Source: Porticoccaceae bacterium (lineage in GTDB: Bacteria; Pseudomonadota; Gammaproteobacteria; Pseudomonadales; Porticoccaceae). From it: a DNA stretch of 5,517 nucleotides. A program made the translations under genes and the position numbers. Under the pieces are notes generated by a model. That model was not told the origin of the DNA, ran no database searches, and worked only from the letters and a program-made list of their open reading frames with translations. Location: the NCBI GenBank assembly GCA_030590275.1, contig JAUUYV010000151.1, positions 1 through 5,517 of the forward strand, given 5' to 3'. Below are positions 1 through 5,517 of the stretch, one piece after another (the stretch's first letter is position 1; every line of letters starts with the position of its first letter).

Positions 1-2
1 CG

Positions 3-182
3 ATGGGTGTGGCCTTGGCTTCTGTCTTATTGGTGGCCGTATTTTTATCACCATTATTTCCCACTGACATCAACTTAAAGTCTGTCTCGATGGAAACTCA
101 GTTGTCAGAAGCTATCGAATTGTATGAGAGTCTTGAATGTTATTCCTGGCTTGCTGATCTTGAAGAAAGTGAACGTAGCTGA
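3..182 (+). CDS. C-terminal part of an unrecognised protein with one hydrophobic segment (probably partial)
   Basis: The frame is open from the left edge of the window and ends at TGA 180-182. The first ATG seen, at position 3, gives 59 residues, but no upstream sequence is available, so it may be an internal methionine of a longer gene. Residues 3-19 are strongly hydrophobic (VALASVLLVAVFLSPLF), enough for one membrane span. They are followed by a 40-residue polar, acidic tail ending LADLEESERS. This suggests a membrane protein with a short hydrophilic C-terminus, or a small single-span protein. I do not recognise the family. The strong hairpin at 381-418 lies about 200 bases downstream and could end its transcript. 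Confidence concerns the presence of a coding end here, not any function. Confidence 0.4.
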   Translation: MGVALASVLLVAVFLSPLFPTDINLKSVSMETQLSEAIELYESLECYSWLADLEESERS

Positions 183-380
183 TATGAAGTTAAATTCCAG
201 TCAATTACAATATGCCAAAAAAACAACGTCAGGAGCTCTGAGAGGAATGGAAAAATATTTCGTCGGAAGAAAGTAAAAGGCAGAGACCAAAAAAGAAAAA
301 CTCCATGGGCAAAAAAAGTAGGAGTTTAGTTAGGTGATAAATACTGCCTTTAAAATCGCTAATAAGCTTAGGGTTTAGAA
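183..380. other. Gap without a convincing gene; short lysine-rich frames
   Basis: Two short + strand frames occur here. One runs 184-276 (30 codons, ATG one base after the preceding stop) without a good ribosome binding site. The other starts at ATG 212 (MPKKQRQEL), meets TGA at 239-241, and then stays open to TGA 335-337 with a very basic sequence containing RQRPKKKN and MGKKSRS. The A-rich composition alone would produce many lysines, so neither is called as a gene. No promoter or RNA gene is evident. The segment most likely is the 3' untranslated region of the left-hand gene, or holds the remains of a small gene. Confidence 0.4.
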
Positions 381-418
381 AATGATAAAAAACCGGCTAA
401 AGCCGGTTTTTTATCATT
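381..418. terminator. Bidirectional intrinsic terminator
   Basis: The two 17-base arms (381-397 and 402-418) are perfect reverse complements around the loop TAAA. The core is ACCGGC/GCCGGT, flanked by six A on the left and six T on the right, so a U tract follows the GC-rich stem in transcripts of either strand. It lies 21 bases past the etfA stop on the - strand and also downstream of the left-hand + strand frame, so it fits a shared terminator between convergent transcription units. Confidence 0.9.
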
Positions 419-439
419 CCCAGGCTAAGCAATAAAGTT

Positions 440-1369
440 CTATAAGGCCTCGTCAAGCTCGGGCAGAGCTTTGAATAAGTCAGCGACAAGCCCGTAATCT
501 GCGACCTGAAATATCGGTGCATCTTCGTCTTTGTTAATCGCGACGATAACTTTGGAATCCTTCATGCCAGCCAGGTGTTGAATTGCTCCAGATATACCAA
601 CAGCGATATATAAATCAGGCGCGACAATTTTACCTGTTTGGCCTACCTGCATATCATTTGAGACGAAGCCAGCATCAACGGCAGCGCGGGAAGCTCCTAC
701 CGCAGCCCCCAACTTATCAGCAATGCTATAGAGCATCTCAAAATTCTCTCCATTTTGCATACCTCGACCACCGGAAATAATTATGTCGGCCGCAGTTAGT
801 TCTGGACGGTCTGATGCTGCGACTTGTTCGCCTTTGTATTCGGACAGGCCTGCATCATGAACAGTATCAAGCGATTCGATCTCAGCATTGCCGCCTTCCT
901 CCGCAACGGGATCAAAAGCAGTGGTTCGTACGGTGAGCACCTTAATGGGATCAATGCTCTGCACCGTGGCAATTACATTACCGGCATAGATTGGACGTTG
1001 GAAGGTATCCTCGCTTTCTACACTCGAAATTTCTGAGATCGCCTGAACGTCGAGTAAGGCTGCAGCGCGGGGAATAACGTTCTTACCTGTGGTGGTAGCA
1101 GGCGCCAGTATATGGCTGTAGTTTTTACCTATGTCAGCAATAAGCAAAGCCATGTTTTCCGCCAGCTGATGTTCGTAAGCTGGGTTATCGGCAAGCAATA
1201 CTTTTGTGGCACCTTCAGCTTTTGCAGCAATCGCGGCCACTGTACGGCACCCTGCACCAGCGATTAGCACATGAATATCGCTATTGATAAGCTTGGCGGC
1301 AGCAATCGTATTAAGCGTTGCCCCTTTAAGAGCCACGTTATCATGTTCCGCAATAACTAAAATACTCAT
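440..1369 (-). CDS. etfA: Electron transfer flavoprotein, alpha subunit
   Basis: EtfA is the FAD-carrying subunit of the soluble ETF heterodimer, which takes electrons from acyl-CoA and related dehydrogenases and hands them to ETF-QO. The 309 residues match the usual full length. Residues 1-190 form the alpha/beta N-terminal domain. The C-terminal FAD domain begins near SGGRG (199-203) and has R228, QVGQTGK (241-247), [13 protein letters not shown] (257-269) and INKD (278-281), which is the ETF-alpha signature region and nearly identical to the human protein. T245 matches human Thr266. The ATG overlaps the etfB stop as ATGA, and AAGGTGA (1374-1380 on the + scale) lies four bases upstream, so the two genes are co-transcribed and probably translationally coupled. 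The ETF-QO gene next door supports a classical electron-transferring ETF rather than a bifurcating one; that point is inference. Confidence 0.97.
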   Translation of the reverse strand: MSILVIAEHDNVALKGATLNTIAAAKLINSDIHVLIAGAGCRTVAAIAAKAEGATKVLLADNPAYEHQLAENMALLIADIGKNYSHILAPATTTGKNVIPRAAALLDVQAISEISSVESEDTFQRPIYAGNVIATVQSIDPIKVLTVRTTAFDPVAEEGGNAEIESLDTVHDAGLSEYKGEQVAASDRPELTAADIIISGGRGMQNGENFEMLYSIADKLGAAVGASRAAVDAGFVSNDMQVGQTGKIVAPDLYIAVGISGAIQHLAGMKDSKVIVAINKDEDAPIFQVADYGLVADLFKALPELDEAL

Positions 1370-2118
1370 TCTATCACCTTCGCTTCGTTTTTAAGTTTAT
1401 CAACCAGTTGAGCCACATCTTCCACTTTAATACCGGCTTGACGTTCCGCTGGTGGTTCGGCTTTTAGCAGCGTTGTTCTCGGGCTTACATCGACACCGAG
1501 TTCGTCGGGGCTGGTCTCATCAATAGGCTTTTTCTTGGCTTTCATGATATTAGGCAAAGAAGCGTAGCGTGGCTCGTTTAGTCTTAGATCAGAGGTAATA
1601 ATGGCCGGTAGCTTAAGGCCGATTGTCTGTAAACCACCATCTACCTCTCGAATTACATCAGCATTACCTGCATCGAGAGTGATTTCAGAAGCAAATGTAG
1701 CTTGCGCATAGCTAGTGAGTGCACCGAGCATTTGGCCCGTTTGATTATTGTCGCCATCGATGGCCTGTTTACCCAGTAAAACAATATCAGGCTGTTCTTT
1801 GTCACATACCGCTTTTAAGCATTTGGCAATGGCTAGAGGTTCCAGGTCGGTGTCAGTTTTCACCAAAATGCCGCGATCGGCGCCCAGTGCCAGAGCGGTC
1901 CGAATTTGCTCCTGTGCCGCCTGTGGGCCGATGGAAATAGCTATGATCTCGCTAGCTAGTCCTTTTTCCTTAAGCCGGATGGCTTCTTCTACGGCGATTT
2001 CGCAGAAGGGGTTTATGGCCATTTTTACGTTAGCTAAATCTGGGCCGCTATGATCAGACCTGGGTCTAACCTTAACGTTGTAGTCAGCAACACGTTTAAC
2101 CGCAACAAGTATCTTCAT
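1366..2118 (-). CDS. etfB: Electron transfer flavoprotein, beta subunit
   Basis: EtfB is the partner of EtfA. It holds a structural AMP and carries the loop that docks onto dehydrogenases. The 250 residues are the usual length. AMP-site motifs are [17 protein letters not shown] (about 35-51) and [14 protein letters not shown] (116-129). The ETF-beta signature and recognition loop follow at about 178-199 ([20 protein letters not shown]), where L188 corresponds to the human anchor Leu195. The start at 2118 is supported by AAGGG six bases upstream (2125-2129 on the + scale) and by the family's typical [10 protein letters not shown] opening. It is the first gene of the etfB-etfA operon and is transcribed divergently from ETF-QO. 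Its leader would include the inverted repeat at 2161-2189. Nothing in it looks damaged. Confidence 0.97.
   Translation of the reverse strand: MKILVAVKRVADYNVKVRPRSDHSGPDLANVKMAINPFCEIAVEEAIRLKEKGLASEIIAISIGPQAAQEQIRTALALGADRGILVKTDTDLEPLAIAKCLKAVCDKEQPDIVLLGKQAIDGDNNQTGQMLGALTSYAQATFASEITLDAGNADVIREVDGGLQTIGLKLPAIITSDLRLNEPRYASLPNIMKAKKKPIDETSPDELGVDVSPRTTLLKAEPPAERQAGIKVEDVAQLVDKLKNEAKVIE
1374..1380 (-). promoter_or_regulatory. Ribosome binding site of etfA inside the end of etfB
   Basis: The - strand reads AAGGTGA four bases before the etfA ATG and lies within the last codons of etfB. Together with the 4-base ATGA overlap it fixes the etfA start at 1369 and points to coupled translation of the two ETF subunits in a 1:1 ratio. 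Confidence 0.75.
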
Positions 2119-2160
2119 GGATTACCCTTGCCAATTAGTTGAGAGGTCGATAGGGGAATA

Positions 2161-2189
2161 GGTGGCTGTAGCGAATTCGCTATACCACC
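2161..2189. repeat. Inverted repeat in the divergent etf spacer
   Basis: The central 14 bases TAGCGAATTCGCTA (2169-2182) are a perfect palindrome. Outer arms GGTGG (2161-2165) and CCACC (2185-2189) extend it as a bulged hairpin: one unpaired C at 2166 and a G-U pair at 2168/2183 in a + strand RNA. Five T (2191-2195) follow on the + strand, so that strand resembles an intrinsic terminator. On the - strand the repeat falls in the predicted etfBA leader about 43 bases before the start codon. It may be an operator, a leader hairpin or a terminator of antisense transcription; the sequence does not decide. Confidence 0.6.
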
Positions 2190-2205
2190 CTTTTTCGGGG
2201 GCGAT

Positions 2206-2234
2206 ATGATGCCGGTGTAGCGCCCATAAATCAA
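2206..2234 (-). promoter_or_regulatory. Candidate sigma-70 promoter of etfBA
   Basis: On the - strand TTGATT (2229-2234) lies 17 bases from CATCAT (2206-2211); each matches four of six consensus bases. Transcription would start near 2199, giving a leader of about 80 bases before the etfB ATG. It is the best spaced pair I found by eye in this spacer, but the match is modest. Confidence 0.35.
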
Positions 2235-2307
2235 CTGAAGTTGCGACTCAGAATAGGACAGCTCGTCCGACATCATTTCTACTGCCTCGCCCAATACGCT
2301 GGCCCTA

Positions 2308-2338
2308 TTCATGGTGCTGGCCGGGGTAAAGGTATAAA
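2308..2338 (+). promoter_or_regulatory. Weak candidate promoter of the ETF-QO gene
   Basis: TATAAA at 2333-2338 matches five of six bases of a -10 box, and transcription would begin near 2345, leaving a leader of about 36 bases. The only -35-like element is TTCATG (2308-2313) at a long 19-base spacing, so a regulator or another promoter may be needed. Confidence 0.28.
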
Positions 2339-2366
2339 ATTGATCTGTACTAGACTGCATTAAGCC

Positions 2367-2373
2367 GAGGAGG
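2367..2373 (+). promoter_or_regulatory. Strong Shine-Dalgarno that selects the GTG start of ETF-QO
   Basis: GAGGAGG ends seven bases before GTG 2381, an ideal distance. The in-frame ATG at 2396 has only a purine run (GGAAAGAGAG) in front of it. The extra N-terminal residues MEREFME resemble the start of Pseudomonas-type ETF-QO proteins, which also supports the GTG. Confidence 0.8.
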
Positions 2374-2380
2374 TTGTCAG

Positions 2381-4021
2381 GTGGAAAGAGAGTTTATGGA
2401 ATATGACGTAGTGATAGTTGGTGCTGGCCCCTGCGGGCTTGCCGCAGCGTGCCGACTGCGCCAACTTAACCCGGAAATCACCGTATGTGTGGTGGAAAAG
2501 GGTTCGGAAGTCGGAGCCCATATCCTTTCCGGTGCGGTATTAGAACCCACAGCATTGAAGGAGCTGTTCCCCGACTGGGAAGAGCGAGGTGCGCCATTAA
2601 ACACTCTGGTAAAAAAAGATCATATCTATGTGCTACGCAGTAGCGAGAAGGCCATCAGGGTCCCCTCGTTGTTTGCGCCCAAAACCATGCACAACCGTGG
2701 TAATTACATTGTTAGTCTCGGCAATGTCTGTCGCTGGCTAGGTGAGCAAGCGGAAGCCCTTGGTGTAGAAATTTTCCCTGGGTTTGCGGCCTCTGAAATC
2801 GTTTATAACGAAAATGGCAGTGTTAAGGGTATTGCTACCGGAGATATGGGGGTTGGAGCCACGGGAGAACAAAAAGATAGTTATATGCCTGGTATGGAAT
2901 TACATGGCAAATACACTTTGTTTGCCGAGGGCTGCCGCGGTAGTTTGGGGAAAGAGCTTATCGAAAAGTACAGGCTTTCAGAAGGAAAAGATCCTCAGCA
3001 CTACGGAATAGGAATCAAGGAGTTATGGAAGGTTCCTGATGAAAAATATCAACAAGGTCTGGTTATGCACAGTGCCGGATGGCCCCTCGATGAGAGCAAA
3101 TCTGCTGGTGGTGGTTTCCTTTACCATTTAGAAGATAACCAGGTTGCAGTCGGCCTGATTGTAGATCTTTCCTACTCTAATCCCCACGTCAGTCCCTATG
3201 ATGAATTCCAGCGTTACAAGCACCATCCAGTGGTCAGCCAGTATCTTAAAGGTGGCGAACGGACTTCCTACGGAGCACGAGCGCTTGTTAAAGGCGGTCT
3301 GCAATCTCTGCCGCGGATGACCTTTCCCGGAGGTCTATTGCTTGGCGACGATGCCGGAACGCTTAATTTTGCAAAAATAAAGGGTTCTCATACTGCGATG
3401 AAGTCCGGCATGATCGCAGCTGAAGTTATTGTTGAAGCCTTGTCCAATCAACATGCCAACGATGAATTGATGGATTATACTCAGTCTTACGAGAGTTCAT
3501 GGGCATGGAAGGAGCTACATAAACAGCGTAATTTTGGCCCCGCCCAACATAAACTGGGAAATATTCTCGGCTCGGCCTTCGCTTTTATTGATATCAATAT
3601 CTTTAATGGATTACTGCCCATTACCCTGCATGATCCCAAACCGGATCATGCTCAAATGAAGCCAGCGAAAGATTGTGCTCCCATTAGCTATTTAAAGCCC
3701 GATGGCGTTCTTAGTTTTGATAAGCCCTCCTCCGTATTTCTTTCCAATACCAACCACGAGGAAGACCAGCCTTGTCACCTTACTTTAAAGGATGCCGATA
3801 TGCCTCTGAGGCATAATCTCCCGCTCTATGATGAGCCTTCTCAACGCTATTGCCCGGCTGGAGTTTATGAAGTTATTGAGGACGAAAATGGAGATAAGGT
3901 TTTTCAAATCAATGCTCAGAATTGCGTGCATTGCAAAACCTGTGATATCAAGGATCCCACTCAAAATATTGTTTGGGTCACACCTGAAGGTACTGGCGGT
4001 CCAAATTATCCTAATATGTAA
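2381..4021 (+). CDS. Electron transfer flavoprotein-ubiquinone oxidoreductase
   Basis: This FAD and 4Fe-4S protein oxidises reduced ETF and reduces ubiquinone at the cytoplasmic membrane. The 546 residues are full length for bacterial members. The N-terminal FAD motif is VIVGAGPCGLAAA (11-23, GxGxxG at 14-19), with Cys18 where Ala is common. GAHILSGAVLEP and the EGCRGSLGKEL segment (near 183-193) follow. Then come GIGIKELWKVP, AGWPLD and SYSNPHVSPYDEFQ, all family hallmarks, and a second FAD contact region GLLLGDDAGTLNFAKIKGSHTA. A hydrophobic stretch around 393-415 matches the part that sits in the membrane near the quinone. The cluster ligands are C491, C515, C518 and C521, spaced as in the human enzyme. 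There is no signal peptide and none is expected. Its divergence from etfBA points to joint regulation. The gene name varies between databases (etfD, fixC-like), so no symbol is given. Confidence 0.96.
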   Translation: MEREFMEYDVVIVGAGPCGLAAACRLRQLNPEITVCVVEKGSEVGAHILSGAVLEPTALKELFPDWEERGAPLNTLVKKDHIYVLRSSEKAIRVPSLFAPKTMHNRGNYIVSLGNVCRWLGEQAEALGVEIFPGFAASEIVYNENGSVKGIATGDMGVGATGEQKDSYMPGMELHGKYTLFAEGCRGSLGKELIEKYRLSEGKDPQHYGIGIKELWKVPDEKYQQGLVMHSAGWPLDESKSAGGGFLYHLEDNQVAVGLIVDLSYSNPHVSPYDEFQRYKHHPVVSQYLKGGERTSYGARALVKGGLQSLPRMTFPGGLLLGDDAGTLNFAKIKGSHTAMKSGMIAAEVIVEALSNQHANDELMDYTQSYESSWAWKELHKQRNFGPAQHKLGNILGSAFAFIDINIFNGLLPITLHDPKPDHAQMKPAKDCAPISYLKPDGVLSFDKPSSVFLSNTNHEEDQPCHLTLKDADMPLRHNLPLYDEPSQRYCPAGVYEVIEDENGDKVFQINAQNCVHCKTCDIKDPTQNIVWVTPEGTGGPNYPNM

Positions 4022-4160
4022 AGCCACCGCGACCCAATGCTGCCAGCATCGAGAGACTTGTATAGAGTATTGGCTGGCCGGGAATTAATAACCAGAAAAC
4101 TGCAGAACAAGCCCATATCGCCCTTTTGCGATGCCGATAAAATCTGGGGAGAAAACTGTT
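4022..4160. other. Short spacer between ETF-QO and the SDR-like gene
   Basis: The 139 bases contain a small inverted repeat, ATGCT-GCC-AGCAT (4037-4049), 16 bases after the ETF-QO stop. It has no T run, so it is a poor intrinsic terminator. No well-spaced promoter stands out: TTGTAT (4058-4063) has only weak AT-rich partners near 4083-4090. The SDR gene could therefore be read through from ETF-QO or from a weak promoter of its own. Confidence 0.35.
4146..4151 (+). promoter_or_regulatory. Shine-Dalgarno that favours GTG 4161 as the SDR start
   Basis: GGGGAG lies nine bases before GTG 4161. The longer frame begins at ATG 4131, which has no purine-rich site in front. Starting at 4161 puts the first beta strand (KVIVVGG) at residue 7, the usual place in SDR proteins. 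Confidence 0.65.
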
Positions 4161-4877
4161 GTGTCACTTAATAAGCAAAAAGTAATTGTCGTTGGAGGCA
4201 GTTCCGGTATGGGACTGGCTATTGCTGAAGCTGCTGCCGTTGCGGGTGCCGAAGTTATTATTGCCAGTCAGTCCTCAGAAAAATTGGACAGTGCTGTTAC
4301 CGAAAGTTGTGGAGAGTTGCGCCCCCGCATTCTGGATATATGTAATGAAAGCGAGGTGGAAGTTTTTTTTAACGAGATTAAAGCCTTTGATCATCTCGTC
4401 ATCAGTGCGGCGGCACCCGGTACTGGCTTAATTAGTAAAATGAAAACCGAGCTCGCCCACAAGTTTTTCGATACTAAATTTTGGGGAGCTTATTATTGTG
4501 CCAAATACGGTGCTCCACATCTTTCACATAAAGGCTCGATTACCTTTATCAGTGGTGTTGCCAGCCGCAGCCCAATGATTGGGTTGTCCGTGGCTGGTGC
4601 CTGTAACGGCGCTCTGGAATCCCTGGGTCGATCATTGGCATTGGAGTTTTCCCCGATCCGTGTCAACACCATTTCTCCCGGGCTGATAAACACTCCCCTG
4701 TACAGCAAGATGCCAGACGAGCAGCGTACCCAGCTGTTTGAGAGTACTGCAATTCAGTTGCCTGCTCAGCGGATTGGACAATCACAGGATATTGCCAGTG
4801 TTGCATTGATGTTGATGGAAAACGGGTTTATCAGTGGATCCGTGATTGACGTAGACGGTGGTGCGCTAATAGCTTAG
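4161..4877 (+). CDS. SDR-fold protein lacking the classical catalytic residues
   Basis: This 238-residue protein has the short-chain dehydrogenase/reductase (SDR) fold: a Rossmann nucleotide-binding motif VGGSSGMG (11-18, a variant of TGxxxGxG), the helix-loop around RVNTISPGLINTP (167-179), and the C-terminal GSVIDVDGG (226-234). The active site is atypical. At the catalytic Ser position is G132 (in FISGVAS). The YxxxK motif reads A145-G-A-C-N149, thirteen residues further as expected. The helix Asn position is K106 (KFWG), and the usual NNAG is SAAA (82-85). It should bind NAD(P), but ordinary SDR hydride transfer looks impossible. It resembles the Lin1944-like SDR group, described as lacking active-site residues and of unknown function; that placement is from memory. 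The start is GTG 4161; ATG 4131 would add ten residues. It is on the same strand as ETF-QO, 139 bases downstream. No specific substrate can be given. Confidence 0.85.
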   Translation: MSLNKQKVIVVGGSSGMGLAIAEAAAVAGAEVIIASQSSEKLDSAVTESCGELRPRILDICNESEVEVFFNEIKAFDHLVISAAAPGTGLISKMKTELAHKFFDTKFWGAYYCAKYGAPHLSHKGSITFISGVASRSPMIGLSVAGACNGALESLGRSLALEFSPIRVNTISPGLINTPLYSKMPDEQRTQLFESTAIQLPAQRIGQSQDIASVALMLMENGFISGSVIDVDGGALIA

Positions 4878-4910
4878 CGCATCTAACCTTCTCAGGGTCT
4901 TGCGCTTAAG
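4873..4910 (+). terminator. Possible weak terminator hairpin across the SDR stop codon
   Basis: CTTAGCGCA (4873-4881) can pair with TGCGCTTAAG (4901-4910), leaving one bulged base and a 19-base loop. The stem includes the TAG stop of the SDR gene. No T run follows, so efficient intrinsic termination is doubtful. GGTCTTGCG at 4896-4904 is also repeated as GGTCTTACG at 4910-4918. Confidence 0.25.
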
Positions 4911-4967
4911 GTCTTACGAGAGCGGTCCTGGTTGGCAACTCTCCGTTCCGGCTTCCAGCTCCCACAG

Positions 4968-5033
4968 GAATCGGGTGAATCAAAGTGCTATTTTGAAGCA
5001 CTAATAACAACAAAGTTTGCTTTAGCCCGATTC
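4968..5033. repeat. Nested inverted repeats between the convergent genes
   Basis: GAATCGGG (4968-4975) and CCCGATTC (5026-5033) are perfect 8-base reverse complements. Between them lies a 6-bp hairpin AGTGCT/AGCACT (4984-4989 and 4997-5002) with a 7-base loop. Read on the - strand, the inner hairpin is followed by TTGATT and lies 44 bases beyond the acyl-CoA dehydrogenase stop, so it may act as a weak terminator for that gene. A structural RNA or protein-binding role cannot be excluded. Confidence 0.35.
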
Positions 5034-5046
5034 TAAAAACAGACGA

Positions 5047-5517
5047 TTACAGCTTTAGCTGTCGGGCCGCCAGGTCACGCATGATTTCCTCCGACCCGCC
5101 ACCAATGGCATATACCCGCACCTCGCGATAGATACGTTCAACCTTGTTGCCACGCATAAACCCGGCTCCGCCGAGTATCTGTACCGCCTCACGAGCACAG
5201 TACTCCATGGTTTCAGTGGCCTGGACTTTGAGTAAACTAAGCTCAGCCACGGGCACCTGCCCTTCTTTTAGTTGCCACGCGGTCTGCTCGAGAAAGGCCT
5301 GGGTGGCCAGGATACGCTTAGCCATCTCCGTTATTTTGTGGCGAATGACCTGGTGGTCCAACAGTCGTTTGCCAAAAGTCTTACGCGCTCTTGCCCAGGA
5401 AACTGCCTCGTCCATGCAGACCATAGCCAGAGCATTAGAGGTGGCAGCAATACACAGCCGCTCCATATTGAAGTTGATCATAATCCCGGAGAAACCTTTG
5501 TTTTCCTCCCCGATCAA
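5047..5517 (-). CDS. Acyl-CoA dehydrogenase, C-terminal part (cut by window edge)
   Basis: The last 156 or so residues of a flavin acyl-CoA dehydrogenase are present; the N-terminal and most of the middle domain lie beyond the right edge, and the first codon seen is TTG (Leu), not a start. The enzyme would oxidise an acyl-CoA to the 2-enoyl-CoA and pass electrons to ETF. The fragment begins GEENKGF and continues with FNMERL, RKTFGKRLLDHQ (FAD and dimer contacts), QILGGAGFMRG and IYREVRVYAIGGGSEEIM. The C-terminal Glu of medium- and short-chain enzymes (YEGT) is replaced in IGGGSEE. The Glu in MERL (residue 19 of the fragment) fits the catalytic base position of isovaleryl-CoA and long-chain enzymes. 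The chain-length or branched substrate cannot be deduced. It converges on the SDR-like gene. Confidence 0.93.
   Translation of the reverse strand: MIGEENKGFSGIMINFNMERLCIAATSNALAMVCMDEAVSWARARKTFGKRLLDHQVIRHKITEMAKRILATQAFLEQTAWQLKEGQVPVAELSLLKVQATETMEYCAREAVQILGGAGFMRGNKVERIYREVRVYAIGGGSEEIMRDLAARQLKL

Noticed and set aside
1748..2053. 101-codon + strand frame within etfB
   Set aside because: It is antisense to a conserved coding region and rich in Ser, Ala and Pro as expected of a shadow frame.
2377..2604. 75-codon - strand frame opposite the start of ETF-QO
   Set aside because: It lies entirely opposite a clearly coding, conserved FAD-binding region and has no recognisable protein features.
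4131..4160. ATG 4131 as the start of the SDR-like protein
   Set aside because: No Shine-Dalgarno precedes it, whereas GTG 4161 has GGGGAG at nine bases and gives the usual SDR N-terminus.
4037..4171. 44-codon + strand frame between ETF-QO and the SDR gene
   Set aside because: It has no ribosome binding site, overlaps the SDR start and has no recognisable sequence; most likely open by chance.
4881..4943. Integron attC-like site (ATCTAAC near the SDR stop)
   Set aside because: ATCTAAC fits the loose RYYYAAC pattern, but there is no matching GTTRRRY partner with the right paired arms, and no cassette or integrase context.
5515..5517. TTG at the right edge as the start of the acyl-CoA dehydrogenase
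   Set aside because: The sequence begins inside the conserved middle domain (GEENKGF), so the codon is an internal Leu and the gene continues beyond the window.

Overview
The window looks like chromosomal DNA of a Gram-negative bacterium, most likely a gammaproteobacterium. The grounds are the arrangement of electron-transfer flavoprotein (ETF) genes divergent from ETF:ubiquinone oxidoreductase (ETF-QO), as in Pseudomonas-like genomes; the strongly proteobacterial or mitochondrial-like protein sequences; clear Shine-Dalgarno sites; and moderate GC content. The genus cannot be fixed from the sequence alone.

Layout from left to right. Positions 1-182 hold the end of an unrecognised + strand reading frame with one hydrophobic segment. 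Positions 183-380 hold no convincing gene, only a lysine-rich frame interrupted by a TGA. A perfect 17-bp hairpin flanked by A/T tracts (381-418) ends transcription from both sides. etfA (440-1369) and etfB (1366-2118) lie on the - strand, overlap by ATGA and form an etfB-etfA operon. The divergent spacer 2119-2380 carries candidate promoters for both directions and a conspicuous inverted repeat (2161-2189) that would lie in the etfBA leader. ETF-QO (2381-4021, + strand) is complete, with its FAD motif and the four cysteines of its 4Fe-4S site. An SDR-fold gene follows at 4161-4877, and a structured spacer (4878-5046) separates it from the convergent 3' part of an acyl-CoA dehydrogenase gene (5047-5517, - strand, cut by the window edge).

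The genes form a coherent electron path. Acyl-CoA dehydrogenases reduce ETF (EtfA with FAD, EtfB with AMP). ETF-QO, an FAD/4Fe-4S protein at the membrane, then passes the electrons to ubiquinone. An acyl-CoA dehydrogenase encoded about 1 kb beyond ETF-QO fits this theme.

The most unusual item is the SDR-like protein. It keeps the glycine-rich nucleotide-binding motif but has lost all four residues of the classical catalytic tetrad (Asn to Lys, Ser to Gly, Tyr to Ala, Lys to Asn), so its reaction, if it has one, is not the standard SDR chemistry. I found no mobile element, CRISPR array, tRNA or rRNA, and no clear multi-gene novel system.
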